DNA of 64,000 nt, from the NCBI GenBank assembly GCA_964023275.1, contig OZ029919.1:2511001-2575000 (forward strand), given 5' to 3'. Shown here in pieces: positions 1 to 11,722 of this stretch; within the stretch, counting starts at the first letter, position 1, and each line of letters begins with the position of its first letter. The notes under the pieces were generated by a model. The model saw only the letters and a program-made list of their open reading frames with translations. It ran no database searches and was not told the DNA's origin. Both the position numbers and the translations under genes were made by a program. The stretch comes from Norana najaformis (lineage: Eukaryota; Annelida; Clitellata; Crassiclitellata; Hormogastridae).

Positions 1-193
1 AGTGTCTGTCGAGAGCAGTCATTTCTCTAAAGAGTGCAGTCTGACGTGCAACTGCGTCAGCAGCCAGAATGATTTGATTAGGATGCAGAGGGAAGACGGT
101 GTAATGGAAAGGGTCAGAGTTAATACGGTGTAAAACTCGACCTCAAAGTAAAAACACGGAGGCCTACTTCTGTTTATCTAGGACAGCGTAATG

Positions 194-195
<2 letters not shown>

Positions 196-249
<54 letters not shown>
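196..249. repeat. GA dinucleotide microsatellite
   Basis: Uninterrupted (GA)n of 54 bp. Nothing else was seen in 1-700 except a pyrimidine-rich stretch at 430-530. Confidence 0.95.
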
Positions 250-253
<4 letters not shown>

Positions 254-699
254 ACAGGACTGACAGAGAAAGATAGCCCCAGGCCGTGAGAAACACAGAC
301 TGAAACACACTAACAAAGACAGAGTGCCGGAATGTGAGAGACACAGATAGAAACAGACAGACAGAGAAAGAAAGTCCCAGGCCGTGAAAGAAACCGTTTA
401 TTGTTAACAGTGAAGACTGAAATTCGGCAGATAATCACCCAACAACACCTCCTCTCCAACCCCCTCCCTCCTCTCCATCTCCCTCCCTCCTCCGACTCCC
501 TCCCTCCTGCCTTTATGTGAGCAGTTCCAGAGAGCTCTACAAAGGGTCAGGAGCCTAGAGCCTCTAGGGAGTTAAATAAAGTAGGAAATGCCTGCAAATT
601 TATCTTAATAGAAAAGACTGAATTGGGGTTAGAAAATACCTTCACCTTCTCCTTCATCATATGAACTCACCAGCACTTCACCCCCACCCCCCACAATCT

Positions 700-965
700 C
701 TGGGTAGGTCTTCCACCCAGAACTGAAAACTCTGCTCTTCCGCGGATCCTATCCCGAATCCTCTTCTTTGCCTTATCTATCCTGCAGATCCAATTCCAAA
801 CAACATCCACCGCAGCCGCCTAACTGTCTGCCTCCCAGACTCTTAGATCTTGACCTGAAACCCAACCTTTCTTGTCTATCGATTTTGTTTTGACTGAGCG
901 CCTGCTAATAAGCTGGTATGTTACAAGCAGTTGGGCGCTGTAGAAATCTTGAATTTACGATTACA
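700..965 (+). mobile_element. Dispersed repeat family 1, plus copy
   Basis: Ends TTGGGCGCTGTAGAAATCTT followed by TTACGATTAC and contains TCGATTTTGTTTTGACTGAG. Other plus copies at 12390-12625 and 47075-47282; minus copies near 6745-6850, 30950-31165 and 40380-40500. SINE-like in size and dispersal; no pol III boxes established. Confidence 0.7.
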
Positions 966-1290
966 ACTATCTGAATCCATTCTTTTCCCTCCCAAAAAAA
1001 TCAACTAAGTTGTGAAATGACAGCCAAGAGTCGCACGCTTTAGTTAAGCAACATAACCTTATGGTAGAAGCAGTAATGGCAAAGTTAAATGGTGACAAAT
1101 GACAGTCTAAAAAAATTCTACCAAATGTTTCACAAAAAACTGCACGATAGAAAAATTCACACGAAAATCAATATTTATATGATAAGAGCTGCTGCACATC
1201 TATACGGGTGCAAGTAGAGCAGAAATCTTAAACATCTGTCTGCCCTGAAGAGATCTGTAAACCCCAACAGTGGACAGTCCAGTGTGCTAC

Positions 1291-1947
1291 CACTAGAATA
1301 ACACCCTACCCAGTAGAATTTCACTCTACCCAGTAGAATTTCACCATACCCAGTAGAATTTCACCATACCCAGTAGAATTTCACCCTACCCAGTAGAATT
1401 TCACCCTACCCTGTAGAATTTCACCATACCCAGCAGAATTTCACCCTACCCAGTAGAATTTCACCATACCCAGTAAAATTTAACCATACCCAGTAGAATT
1501 TCACCGTACCCAGTAGAATTTCACCATATCCAGTAGAATTTCACCCTACCCAGTAGAATTTCACCATACCCAGTAGAATTTCACCATACCCAGTAGAATT
1601 TCACCATACCCAGTAGAATTTCACCATACCCAGTAGAATTTCACCCTACCCAGTAGAATTTCACCCTACCCTGTAGAATTTCACCATACCCAGCAGAATT
1701 TCACCCTACCCAGTAGAATTTCACCATACCCAGTAAAATTTAACCATACCCAATAGAATTTCACTCCACCCAGTAGAATTTCACCATACCCGGTAGAATT
1801 TCACCCTACCCAGTAGAATTTCACCATACCCAGTAGAATTTCACTCTACCCAGTAGAATTTCACCATACCCAGTAGAATTTCACCATACCCAGTAGAATT
1901 TCACCCTACCCACTAGAATGTCACCCTACCCACTAGAATTTCATCCA
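1291..1947. repeat. 20-bp minisatellite, about 33 copies, with a 13-unit higher-order period
   Basis: Unit CAGTAGAATTTCACCATACC with C/A and T/C variants. The block at 1381-1500, with a distinctive order of variant units, recurs at 1641-1760 (260 bp, 13 units apart). Confidence 0.97.
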
Positions 1948-2714
1948 GCCATAGCACAATCATTTCTTTAATGAGAGAGAAATCTGACGAAACTTTCTTA
2001 CCAGCGAATAGCAGGAAATAGGTGACCTTGACGGGCAGCAAGTTCAGATTGACTCCTAATCCGCTTTTCAGACACATTTTTCAGATTTTCAGACTTCGGT
2101 TCAAAAGAGGAAAATCTAAAGACAGCAATAAATTAACAGTTAATATTCACGTCTTCCTGCATTTGTTCTTTCCACTCAGTCTCGTGTCGTTTCGGTCTCA
2201 ACTTAGGACACCTTTTCAGTCGACTTCGGTGTAAGCTGGGAAGTAAACGGCAAGTAAGTAAGCGAGGAATTGTAGGCGTGGACAAACACAAACAATTATT
2301 GAATACATGGCATAGGAAACAAATAAATGATAGTTCTGTCTCAGATGCCATCATAGTTTTAGGCAGAGGCTAGGAAGAACTGGTTTGTAAACTTCGGTGG
2401 TTCTCACACAAATGAAATACCTCATGGATCACTAGAAACCTATGTTGTGCTATGCTATGCTACACCATGCTATTTCACATCATGTTATGTTAAGCTATAC
2501 TGTTGTTATGTTGTCAAGCTATGTTACATTAATCCTCTCAGTGGACACATGTCATGTCATGTTATTTCAGGTTGATTTCTCCTCAGTTCGAACAGAACTG
2601 ATTTTCTAGCTCAGTTGGAACCCTGGATTTAAGATCCAGATTAGTCAGAACTCATCCAACGCATTTGATTATCTCACAGCAGCAGTTTATCCTCAGCCAT
2701 CAGAAGTAATTCCT

Positions 2715-2798
2715 GCCTAATTCTGATTGGACGCGGAGGCTTATCCTATGTAAGTCCAGCTGGGATGTTGTCACTCATTTTATTACATACACTAATAA
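2715..2798 (+). repeat. 84-bp direct repeat, copy A
   Basis: Matches 4847-4931 with one substitution and one small indel. Starts GCCTAATTCTGATTGG and ends ACATACACTAATAA. Contains TAT|GTAAGT, a consensus splice donor. Copy A lies upstream of the promoter of the transposon-type ORF. Confidence 0.9.
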
Positions 2799-3094
2799 CA
2801 CTGGTCAACATAGAAATCGTTACTGACTGGAAAAGGCCCTAATGTGTAGCATCTTGGTGTGCTGAACACGAATATAACCATAAAAATTTTTTATTGGCTC
2901 TCGTTTTGAAAATATTTCATATAGTTCATTTTTTATGTTTCACCATGTAAATTTATGCAGTAGGACTGCGACATTATCCTAAATAAGTCTAGAATGATGT
3001 AATATTCCACCTCATTGCATAATCCCATCATGGACACATCATGCACAGTTGATTACGTCATTTTCTGATGCAATGTAAAACTACAGCCAGTCGG

Positions 3095-3134
3095 CTGCTG
3101 ACGTAAGATGACGTCAGCAGTGTACTATATAAAG
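3095..3134 (+). promoter_or_regulatory. Core promoter of the transposon-type gene: CRE palindrome and TATA box
   Basis: TATATAAAG at 3126-3134 lies about 115 nt before the ATG at 3249. Just upstream a perfect 10-bp inverted repeat (CTGCTGACGT at 3095-3104, ACGTCAGCAG at 3111-3120, 6-nt spacer) carries two CRE/ATF-type sites, TGACGTAA (3099) and TGACGTCA (3109). Transcription would be expected to start near 3155. Position and spacing look like a real pol II promoter. Confidence 0.6.
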
Positions 3135-3248
3135 CGAGTCGGAACGGTTGAGCATTTACAATATTACAGACTTTGTGCGAGACAGTTTAAGTTACTGTTT
3201 TATAAAACTATTATTACTTTATCCATTTAGATACAATACAGAACAGTA

Positions 3249-4898
3249 ATGCCTCGGAAGTGCGTAAATACTGTGGACAACTTTTGTTACATTTGTGGGG
3301 AAGTGACATTTGCCAACCAGAAGAAAAGTATCACTTATCAAGTCAAGAAGGCATATCATGCTTACTTCGAATGCAAGGTTGGTGACCAAGACAAGCCATG
3401 GGCCCCGCATATATGCTGTGCTACATGTACAACACAGCTTTCACAGTGGTTGAATGGCAAAAGACCATCAATGCCGTTTGCAGTTCCCATCGTGTGGAGA
3501 GAGCAAAACAACCACGTAGATGACTGTTACTTCTGCTTGGTTCCTCCTCTTTCCGGTGGAATAACGAAGCAAAAGAAGTCGACAATAGTCTACCCAAACA
3601 TTCCGTCAGCATTGAGACCAGTTCCACATGGTGATGGACTTCCTATTCCAGAATCTCCAGCAGAATATATTTTCCTTGATTCATCTGATGAGGACAAGGG
3701 TGAGCCGACATGTTCTTCTCCTGGTCCGTCAGCGTGCAGTGATCCCGATTTTCACTGTGGTGCATCATCAACCCCACACAGAATAACACAGGAAGAACTA
3801 AATGACCTTGTTCGTGATTTGGACTTATCCAAAAACAAGGCAGAATTGCTAGGATCAAGACTCCAACAATGGAATCTTCTAGAAGAAGATGTCACAATTA
3901 CTTCATATAGAAAGCGCCATCAGCAGTTGGAACCTTTCTTTATGAAGGAAGGTAATCTGGTATTCTGTTCCAATATTGACGACCTCATGAATGCCTTACA
4001 GATCACTCATGACCCACAAGAATGGAGACTCTTTGTAGACTCTTCAACACTGAGTCTTAAGGCTGTGCTTTTGCACAATGGAAACCGTCTTCCATCTATT
4101 CCATTAGCGCATGCTGTCCACATGAAAGAGACATACGATAACCTAAAACAGCTACTGCATTCCATTGACTATAACAGGTACAAATGGCACCTGTGTGGTG
4201 ATTTGAAGGTAGTTGCCATTTTAATGGGACTGCAGCAAGGATATACAAAATATATGTGTTTCTTGTGTGAGTGGGATAGCCGAGCAAGAGAGTTGCACTA
4301 CGTGCGGAAGGAATGGACTCCCAGACAAAACATGGCAGTTGGACAGAAGAATATCCAGCACCCAGCTCTGGTCGAGGCTCACAAAATCCTACTACCACCC
4401 CTTCACATCAAACTAGGTTTGGTGAAGAACTTCGTGAAAGCCATGGACCGCACTTCGCCAGCTTTCCGATACCTGCATGAAAAATTCCCTCGACTCAGCG
4501 AAGCAAAGATTAAAGAGGGAGTTTTTGTGGGTCATCAGATTAGAGAACTCTTCAAAGATGACCGCTTCAACAACTTGCTGGAGGGTGATGCGAAACAAGC
4601 ATGGAATGCTTTTCGTCTAGTGTCTACAGACTTTCTGGGGAATGTTCGGGCAGAAAACTACAAGGAACTAGTAGAAGACATGCTCAAGCAGTACCAGAAA
4701 TTTCGCTGCAATATGTCTCTGAAGATGCATTTCCTTCATTCCCATCTGGATTTCTTCCCTGACAACTGTGGTATGGTTAGTGACGAACATGGCGAACGTT
4801 TTCATCAAGATATCGCAACAATGGAGCAAAGGTACCAGGGAAAATGGCCTAATTCTGATTGGACGCGGAGGCTTATCCTATGTAAGTCCAGCTGGTGA
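3249..4898 (+). CDS. Transposon-associated protein of a multicopy invertebrate family, 3'-truncated (549 aa)
   Basis: I recognise this as a large uncharacterised protein family found in many copies in arthropod and other invertebrate genomes; no formal name is claimed. The N-terminus has zinc-binding-like pairs C13-x2-C16, C57-x2-C60 and C93-x2-C96. The middle (FVDSSTLSL around D264, CGDLKVV around D318, CFLCEWDSR around E341) looks like an RNase-H-like/DDE transposase core, which is inference. The C-terminal family motif GERFHQDI...MEQRYQGKW is present, but after W533 the frame runs into an 84-bp direct repeat, which supplies the last 16 residues; family members, as I recall them, continue further. 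No internal stop or frameshift, so recently active or maintained. The ATG is the first after the TATA box. Confidence 0.75.
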   Translation: MPRKCVNTVDNFCYICGEVTFANQKKSITYQVKKAYHAYFECKVGDQDKPWAPHICCATCTTQLSQWLNGKRPSMPFAVPIVWREQNNHVDDCYFCLVPPLSGGITKQKKSTIVYPNIPSALRPVPHGDGLPIPESPAEYIFLDSSDEDKGEPTCSSPGPSACSDPDFHCGASSTPHRITQEELNDLVRDLDLSKNKAELLGSRLQQWNLLEEDVTITSYRKRHQQLEPFFMKEGNLVFCSNIDDLMNALQITHDPQEWRLFVDSSTLSLKAVLLHNGNRLPSIPLAHAVHMKETYDNLKQLLHSIDYNRYKWHLCGDLKVVAILMGLQQGYTKYMCFLCEWDSRARELHYVRKEWTPRQNMAVGQKNIQHPALVEAHKILLPPLHIKLGLVKNFVKAMDRTSPAFRYLHEKFPRLSEAKIKEGVFVGHQIRELFKDDRFNNLLEGDAKQAWNAFRLVSTDFLGNVRAENYKELVEDMLKQYQKFRCNMSLKMHFLHSHLDFFPDNCGMVSDEHGERFHQDIATMEQRYQGKWPNSDWTRRLILCKSSW

Positions 4899-4931
4899 TG
4901 TTGTTACTCATTTTATTACATACACTAATAA
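4847..4931 (+). repeat. 85-bp direct repeat, copy B
   Basis: Second copy of the repeat at 2715-2798. It begins directly after the GKW codons of the transposon-type ORF and contributes its last codons and stop. Confidence 0.9.
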
Positions 4932-6739
4932 TCAATGCCTCTTGCAGTCCTCACATTTTTTGACTGGTGCACATACACAACAGCTGCAACACCTTTACAA
5001 GGTTCTTAAAGGTGCTCTACAGATATTCAAGTACATACATACATACATACACGTGAACACATACATACATACTTACAAATACACCCACTACATACATACA
5101 TAAATACATGTAAACGAACACACAATCTACATACAGACATACGTGCATGCATGTATATATACACGCATAACACTTCCACGCAATTTTACAATTCCAAAAT
5201 ATTGCTAAATGGTTACTTAAGAGGTTGCATGTTCAAAAGCTAACCAAGCTCTCTCTCTCTCTCTGTCTGTCTCTCTCTGATATCTGTCCCTCTGATCTCT
5301 GTCCATTTATCTCACTGTGTATTTGCCTGCCACTTTCTGTATGCCTGTCTTTGTCTGCCACTCTACTTGCCTGTCTGTCTATTTTTCTCTATCCTTTGAT
5401 TTACTATTCCCGTAACGTAATCCAAAATACATGAGACAGCTATATCCAGGTTATGTATGCATGCTTATGTCTCTGTCTGTTTCCCTCATCTATCTTTGAT
5501 CTCTGTTCTTTGTTTCACTATATGTATCTGTAAAACATTTACCAGTAACATAATGTAAACCACATAACAAGTGACATCCATAAACCAATTTACGTGACAC
5601 TCTAACCTCAGGTTGACGCTAAATTACAAAATCGTCAAAGAACCATGCAGTTCTACATTTGTCGCTAGGCAGCGATCAACAACGGAACGCTGAAAACTAA
5701 CCTTTTATCTTAAGAAAATCATCCGTTACTAAATTCACGGTTTTCTCGTAATTAAAGCCACTTATCCGCAAACATTGTTAATAAAATCGCTTCGCTTTCC
5801 TTAACAACTTGTAACATTTAACGTCGCCATCGTAAAGCCCATCGCTAACATAAGCATCGCCGTCAGCCGTTGAAATACCAGCACTGCAAGGGCCCGTTCT
5901 AAGTTGTACGGAGTACGTTCAGAGTGTGCTCGCACTCGAGTACGCTCCGTGCAGCGTAATGTAATGCACTGGGAAACTTCAGCATCACACAGCGAGATCA
6001 GCTTATACACCGGCGCTATATATATTGTGCAACAATATCAGCGGCTTAATGAAGCTTTTGAGAAAATTACTTAACTTTTTTTCTGTAGAATCTCCAGATT
6101 ATCGTAATCGTAAACTCAAGATTTCTACAGATTCCAAGAAGAAATGGAGATGATTTAAGGAATGCAGCCAAAAATAAATTGACCAAATTAATTCAGTGAA
6201 AAATGAGTAGGGTCGAGGCTACACGAACGCTGTAGAAAAACGTGTACATTTAAATTTACGATGTTGATGTGACTATACGAGGGCGAGGGAGACACTAACC
6301 ATACGCCCTGATATTCTAACGCTAAAAATAAATGTCTTTCCATGTATTATAATCCAGTTTAAATAATGTGTGTGCAACTGATCTGTACAATGTAATGAGT
6401 GTGCGCCTGTCAGAGGCTAATAAAGGCTACTTACTAACGTAAGACCAAAGACGTTACTGTGGCCGCTCTTGCCTTGACAGACAGAAGACCTTGTTCGCAT
6501 GTTATCCGATTGTTGATTGCCAGGCCCCCGAATGACGTCATTTGGCTGACGCAAAAGGGCTGCCATCTTGCAAGTAGACGGAGTCAAAGCGTTCTTGTAT
6601 TACTTCGTTGGTATTAGTGTAGAAAAAACCTGCGAAATGGCTATTGTGTTGCATTTGGATGCAGTAACGTTGCCACTCTTGAATCAAGAACGGCAGGAAT
6701 AACTTTCCATGCGTGAGTATTAGCACGTTTACACTTAGC

Positions 6740-6850
6740 CTCAGTGATCGTAATCGTAATCCTGAGATTTCTACAGCGCCCAACGAAAGCCGCGTCACGG
6801 GGACCATCTTATTCACTGGCGCTCAGTCAAAATAAAATCAATAGGCAATA
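6740..6850 (-). mobile_element. Dispersed repeat family 1, minus copy
   Basis: Reverse complement of the family core: GAGATTTCTACAGCGCCCAA, then GGCGCTCAGTCAAAA. Truncated. The surrounding 4932-6740 holds a CATA microsatellite (5036-5110), a CT-rich tract (5250-5400) and otherwise nothing recognised. Confidence 0.65.
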
Positions 6851-7169
6851 TTGTTCGGATAGATAGCATAACTTCACGTCGTGATATGGAGCAGATAAGC
6901 TGCTGATAGTTGGAATAATATTTTCTTCAGATTTCCAATGTCGAATTGATGATGATGGCTATACGATGTTGATGATGATATTGATGAAGATATTAACAAA
7001 CTGTGCCAAAGTAATCAATTTAAGTGGATTTCAAGTAAAGTGATAACTTACTTTGCCCAGCTACTATGTAAGCCTACTTACCACAATTGACCCTATTCAA
7101 AGACCTATAGAGTTATGCAATCAAAGTACTCTAGGTGAAGACGTGCATTGTCAGGGACTCCTCAGGAAA

Positions 7170-7670
7170 AAGTACATGTACACCTTTTTCTATAACGACC
7201 GTATGGCCTCGACCCCTATCATTTTTCAATTAATTTATAGAGTGAGATACTTCATCACCGCTGCCCGTTTAGAAGGGTACCACCCCATTTAAGGTCCCAA
7301 TGTAGTAGGGACCGTGCTAGCCCGAGATTACAATCTCTGAAAAAGCCACGATCTGTCCATGAACCGGCATCCTGACGCAGAGGCGTCTGAGAACATGTTA
7401 ACGTAGGCTCAATTATTCCACCTACGTAACGAAAACAAAATTAGCGTCCCATACGTGATTTAGAAATAACAAACAAAATTCAGTGGGGCTGGAGACAGAT
7501 ATTTTTGTTATAAATTTGGCCAAATTCCACATCCTAATTGCCTTGGCAGATGCGTTTTTGACAGCTGACCCGTCTAAAAGCTGGCCTAGCGATACGTCAC
7601 TTCCGCTGCCGTAAGCCCAATACACGGCAGCACTTCCTGTAGTTCTTCTGTTACCTTGTTGAGGACTCTG
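7170..7670 (+). mobile_element. Dispersed repeat family 2, long copy
   Basis: About 480 bp, homologous to 19340-19810. Shared blocks include AACGTAGGCTCAATTATTCC, TTTTTGTTATAAATTTGGCC and GATACGTCACTTCC. The 5' part (CGTATGGCCTCGACC, CACCGCTGCC, TTAAGGTCCC) recurs at 39090-39240 and 53735-53905. No coding capacity seen. Confidence 0.75.
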
Positions 7671-8185
7671 AATATCAGAAAATTCGATTTCCACGGCGAA
7701 ACTGGTAAGAATTTATTATTTTATCTGTTAGGCCTTATGCCCTAGTGACATAAACACGAACTAGAAGATGGAAAGGATTAAAGATAAAAAGTAGAAGATG
7801 GAAAAGATAGAAGATAAAACATTTTTAATACAAACACTTCAATGAGACGGTGACTGATGGTTTGAAAGTAGTATGTGGGCCTCACGTAAGAAGCAAATGT
7901 CAAATGTCCTTTACATAATGGATGTTGTTACGTATTTTAAATTTTATTTCCTAGATGCTGGTAGAATTATTTAGTTATCTTTTAGTTTTTTTTCATGCAT
8001 TTATTTCTAGTATATTAGCTAAATAACAGCAGAACTATCAGTAAGAAGATCAGCCGGCAAGGGAGAGCACTGGTCACCTGCCCTAATATGCTCAAGATAG
8101 CACGAAGGCGAACTTTAGGCTGTATCATAAGGATGCGCGTGTATGTTTAGGGTAATTTTAATAGTATTTGTCCCATTTTTGGCTT

Positions 8186-8511
8186 TATCATGGCCGATTA
8201 GTTTAAGCGCTCCTTCTCACTCCACACCTGTTAAACGCGGTCACGGTTTACTGACCACACTCAAGTTCAAGACTCGTCTGTCATATGCAAATCGTTTGAA
8301 AACAGTCTTGTGGCACGCTGGCCGATTGGACTGAGCACTCCTTTTCGCTCCACATCTTTTACACACCGTCACGGTTCGCTGAAAACAGGCATGTAGTAAG
8401 CTGGCCGATTGGTTTGAACGCTCCTTCGTTTCACTTCACACTTGTTAAAAACGGTCACGGTTTGCTGACATGTGGTGCGCTGACCGTTTGGTTTGAGCGC
8501 TCCTCGTTCCA
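8186..8511 (+). repeat. Degenerate tandem repeat, about 3.5 units
   Basis: Units beginning GGCCGATTGG with GAGCGCTCCTT and ending CGGTCACGGTTTGCTGA at 8189, 8322, 8403 and 8481 (partial). A related single piece is at 17690-17790. 7700-8180 and 8570-9200 hold nothing else recognised. Confidence 0.7.
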
Positions 8512-9204
8512 GACCTCTTGAGTTATGCAAGGTACGACTGCACTTGTACGCCAATCTGTGGTTTGGGCGCAAGGGGGCAGCACAGTGCCTTTGGATTTGT
8601 ATCGATTTTGAGTTGATATTGAGAGACGCGTTTTATTCGAATAATTAAAAGGAAATAGTTTTCAGAGTGAAAGACCAGCGCAGATATTGCAAGAATTCAC
8701 CAAGAGTTGGAAAATTCGTAAGGTAAGTCGGACAGTTGGTGCAACTCACACCGAGACCATCCCTTGCTCTAAACTGAAGAGGCAGGTTTTCATTTTAAAG
8801 CTGTAGGGTCCTTGAGCAAGTCCTTCACTCCCAATTGCTCAGCCCAATCAATTAATTTTAGTCATTAGATGGCGCTGCTCAATAAATGCATAAATAATAA
8901 AAACTAAACTGAATCCTTCCCCTTATACCGACTCCAGGGGATGGTGGTTGATGGCATATGTGGCTTGTTCTGCAATGGATCTTCTCCCATCCAAGTGCTA
9001 ACCATGCTTGACATTGCTTAACTTCACTGTGCTCGCCATGCTGTATCCTCAGAACGAAGAATCTATCCTTAATCATCTAAAACTAGTGCTATTATCTCTA
9101 GGCTGCTTAATTCACCTGGGATTACAATTTCTTGAGATGTTTGGTGTTTTATAGATCCAGCTTCAGCAGCGCGAGCATCACATGCAACTTCTTCAGCATG
9201 AAAT

Positions 9205-9505
9205 GGATCAGAGAAGTAGAAACGGTGACAAGAAGAAACGCTGAATGAGGAGCTGACATCAATAGAGGAAGAACTGGAAGATGCTAGTGAGTCTAAGCAA
9301 TCCATTATCTGATTTTAAAATAGTGAGGAGAGGAGGAGGAGGAAGAGGAAGAAGAGGAAGAAGTTTAAGAAAAACGAGATGGAAAAAGGAGAAAACAAAG
9401 ATGATGAGAATGAAGAAATGTAATCTATGTAATAAACAAAGAAAGAAGAGGAAGAGATGAGAATAGGAAGGCTAGCCTGCATGTAGCTTGCATTGCTACT
9501 GATTT
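9205..9505. repeat. Duplicated purine-rich block, copy 1
   Basis: Shares AACGGTGACAAGAAGAAACG through AAAGAAGAGGAAGAGA with 10241-10500. Followed by several copies of TTGCATTGCTACTGATTTCA-type sequence (9480-9740), which recurs at 12020-12380 and 14290-15090. Confidence 0.8.
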
Positions 9506-10111
9506 CTTTGCTAGCCTGCATGATTGATTGCTTGCATTGCTACTGATTTCATTGCTAACCTGCATGCTTGCTTGCTTGCATTGCTACTGATCTCATTGCT
9601 AGCCTGTGTGCTTGCTTGCCTGCCTGCATGTTGCTTGCATTGCTACTGACTTCATTGCTAGCCTGCGTGCTTGCTTGCATTGCTACTGATTTCATTGCTA
9701 GCCTGTGTGCTTGCTTGCATTGCTACTGATTCATTTTTAGAAATTGAGCATCTCGTTTGTAAAATTATGGAGGACTGAATATCAGAAAAGTAGATTTCCA
9801 CGGCGAAACTGATCTCTTTGTCTCTCTTTGTTCCTTTCTCTGCCTTATTATGAGCTGTATGGTGAGGTAATTTGTGCATTTTGTATGGAGGAATCAGATT
9901 TTCAGGAGATTCTATGCGCCGCCACAATAGAAACAATTTTCTGGCCCCTCCCGGTGAAAAAAATTTGTTTGAGCCGATGTGACGCATGTTAAATTGTATT
10001 CGCTAAATGTCAGTAGATTTTTTAGAAATTCAGCGTGTCAATTCACGGCGAAACTGATAAGAATTGATTTGTTCTCTCTTTTCCTTTTATGAGCTGTATG
10101 CTCTGTGCTGC

Positions 10112-10189
<78 letters not shown>

Positions 10190-10240
10190 GAGAGAGAGGA
10201 GAGAGAGGAGAGAGAGGAGAGAGAGGAGAGAGAGAGAGAG

Positions 10241-10500
10241 ATGGATGAGAAGCAGAAACGGTGACAAGAAGAAACGCTGAATGAGGAGCTGACATCAATA
10301 GAGGAAGAACTGGAAGATGCTAGTGAGTCTAAGCAATCCATTGTCTGATTTTAAAATAGTGAGGAGAGGAGGAGGAGGAGGAGGAGGAAGAAGAGGAAGA
10401 AGTTTAAGAAAAACGAGATGGAAAAAGGAGAAAACAAAGATGATGAGAATGAAGAGATGTAATCTAATAAACAAAGAAAGAAGAGGAAGAGACGAGAATA
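10241..10500. repeat. Duplicated purine-rich block, copy 2
   Basis: Second copy about 1.04 kb downstream, preceded by a long GA tract (10109-10240). Apparent ORFs here are low-complexity artefacts. Confidence 0.8.
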
Positions 10501-11530
10501 GGAAGAAAAAAGAAGAAGAGTTGAAAATATTGAAGATCGATTTAGAGAGCAAAAACAAAGGAAAGAGGAAGAAAATGAAGAAAAGGGAAGAAATGATGGG
10601 AATTAAAGGGAAATGGAGAGGGAGTGAGAGACAAGAACAGGAACAATTAACAGAAGAATCGTTGCCCTGTTAGGAGCAAAGTTAGATAGATGGCATTACG
10701 TGTAAACGAGGTCAGGTGTGACGTAGCTTTGTATCCCATGAATTCCCAGACCAAGCAGACCCACATGCAAACCACCCGAGCGAAACCTGCGGACCGTGAC
10801 TGACGTCGGAACCTGGCATCGGTTTGATAAGTGGGCAGTGATGCCAGTATAAGACTTTGGCGTTAAGGGTTCGAGGCACTCACTCTGCTGTTTATACAAG
10901 TCTCAATGATTGAGTAATTGATGAGTGCATGAGTCAGTCAGTCACTGAGTTACGTGAGTGAGTCAGTGAAATCTGTCTGTCTTGTCTCTCTGTCTGCCTG
11001 TCTTCCTGTCTGTTTACCTGTCTCTCTGTCTATCTATCTAATTACGTTCAATTCGTTCCTGTAGAGTCATGATCGTGGAGCTCCAGTTCGCTTGATGACG
11101 TCATCAACTCATTTCCGGTAACGTACTCTTCTTCCTCTCTGAAGACAAGACTGGGCAACTGACTTTGTCACTGCTGCGGTGAAGTCGGGTGATGATCATC
11201 GGCTGGAGTTTCCATTTGTTGTGGCTACTGTTCCTCATCCTCTTCTGACAGGACAGTCGCCAGAACTCAGCTACGGTAAGCGTCACTTACCATAGTAGAT
11301 CTTCATTTCTCCCCAAATCTTCTTAACCTTCATCTTCTTTTTCGTCTCCTCCTGCTTCTTCTGCTTCTAGTTCTTCTTGTTTTTTCTTCCTGTTCTAATT
11401 GTTGTTGTTTTTCTTCTCATTCTTAATTCTTCTTCAATCCTTGTTCATGTTCTTGTTCTGCTTGTTTTTCTTCATAGGCATCAATGCAGTTCGCTCGCTC
11501 CCTCGCTCGCTCTCTCCCGATACTCAATAA

Positions 11531-11722
11531 ATTCGCACAAAATGGCGAGCGATGAAAGAATCATTATTATATATATGCGAAGCTGGATTGATAAATGATG
11601 TGCGATCTAGCGAATACAATAACACTTCTAGTTAAATTGCATTCGTTGGATGGCAGGTGGTTTTTAACAGTCCAGTTTCTAATGTATTATGGGTTTTTCA
11701 TCGCTCGCCATTTTGTACGAAG
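11531..11722. mobile_element. Inverted-repeat (MITE-like) element, copy 1
   Basis: Arms ATTCGCACAAAATGGCGAGC... and ...GCTCGCCATTTTGTACGAAG, about 30 bp each, enclosing about 130 bp. Non-coding. Three more copies follow within 3.1 kb. Confidence 0.75.

Noticed and set aside
1291..1947. CRISPR-like regular array
   Set aside because: Units are directly adjacent 20-mers with no unique spacers; eukaryotic minisatellite.
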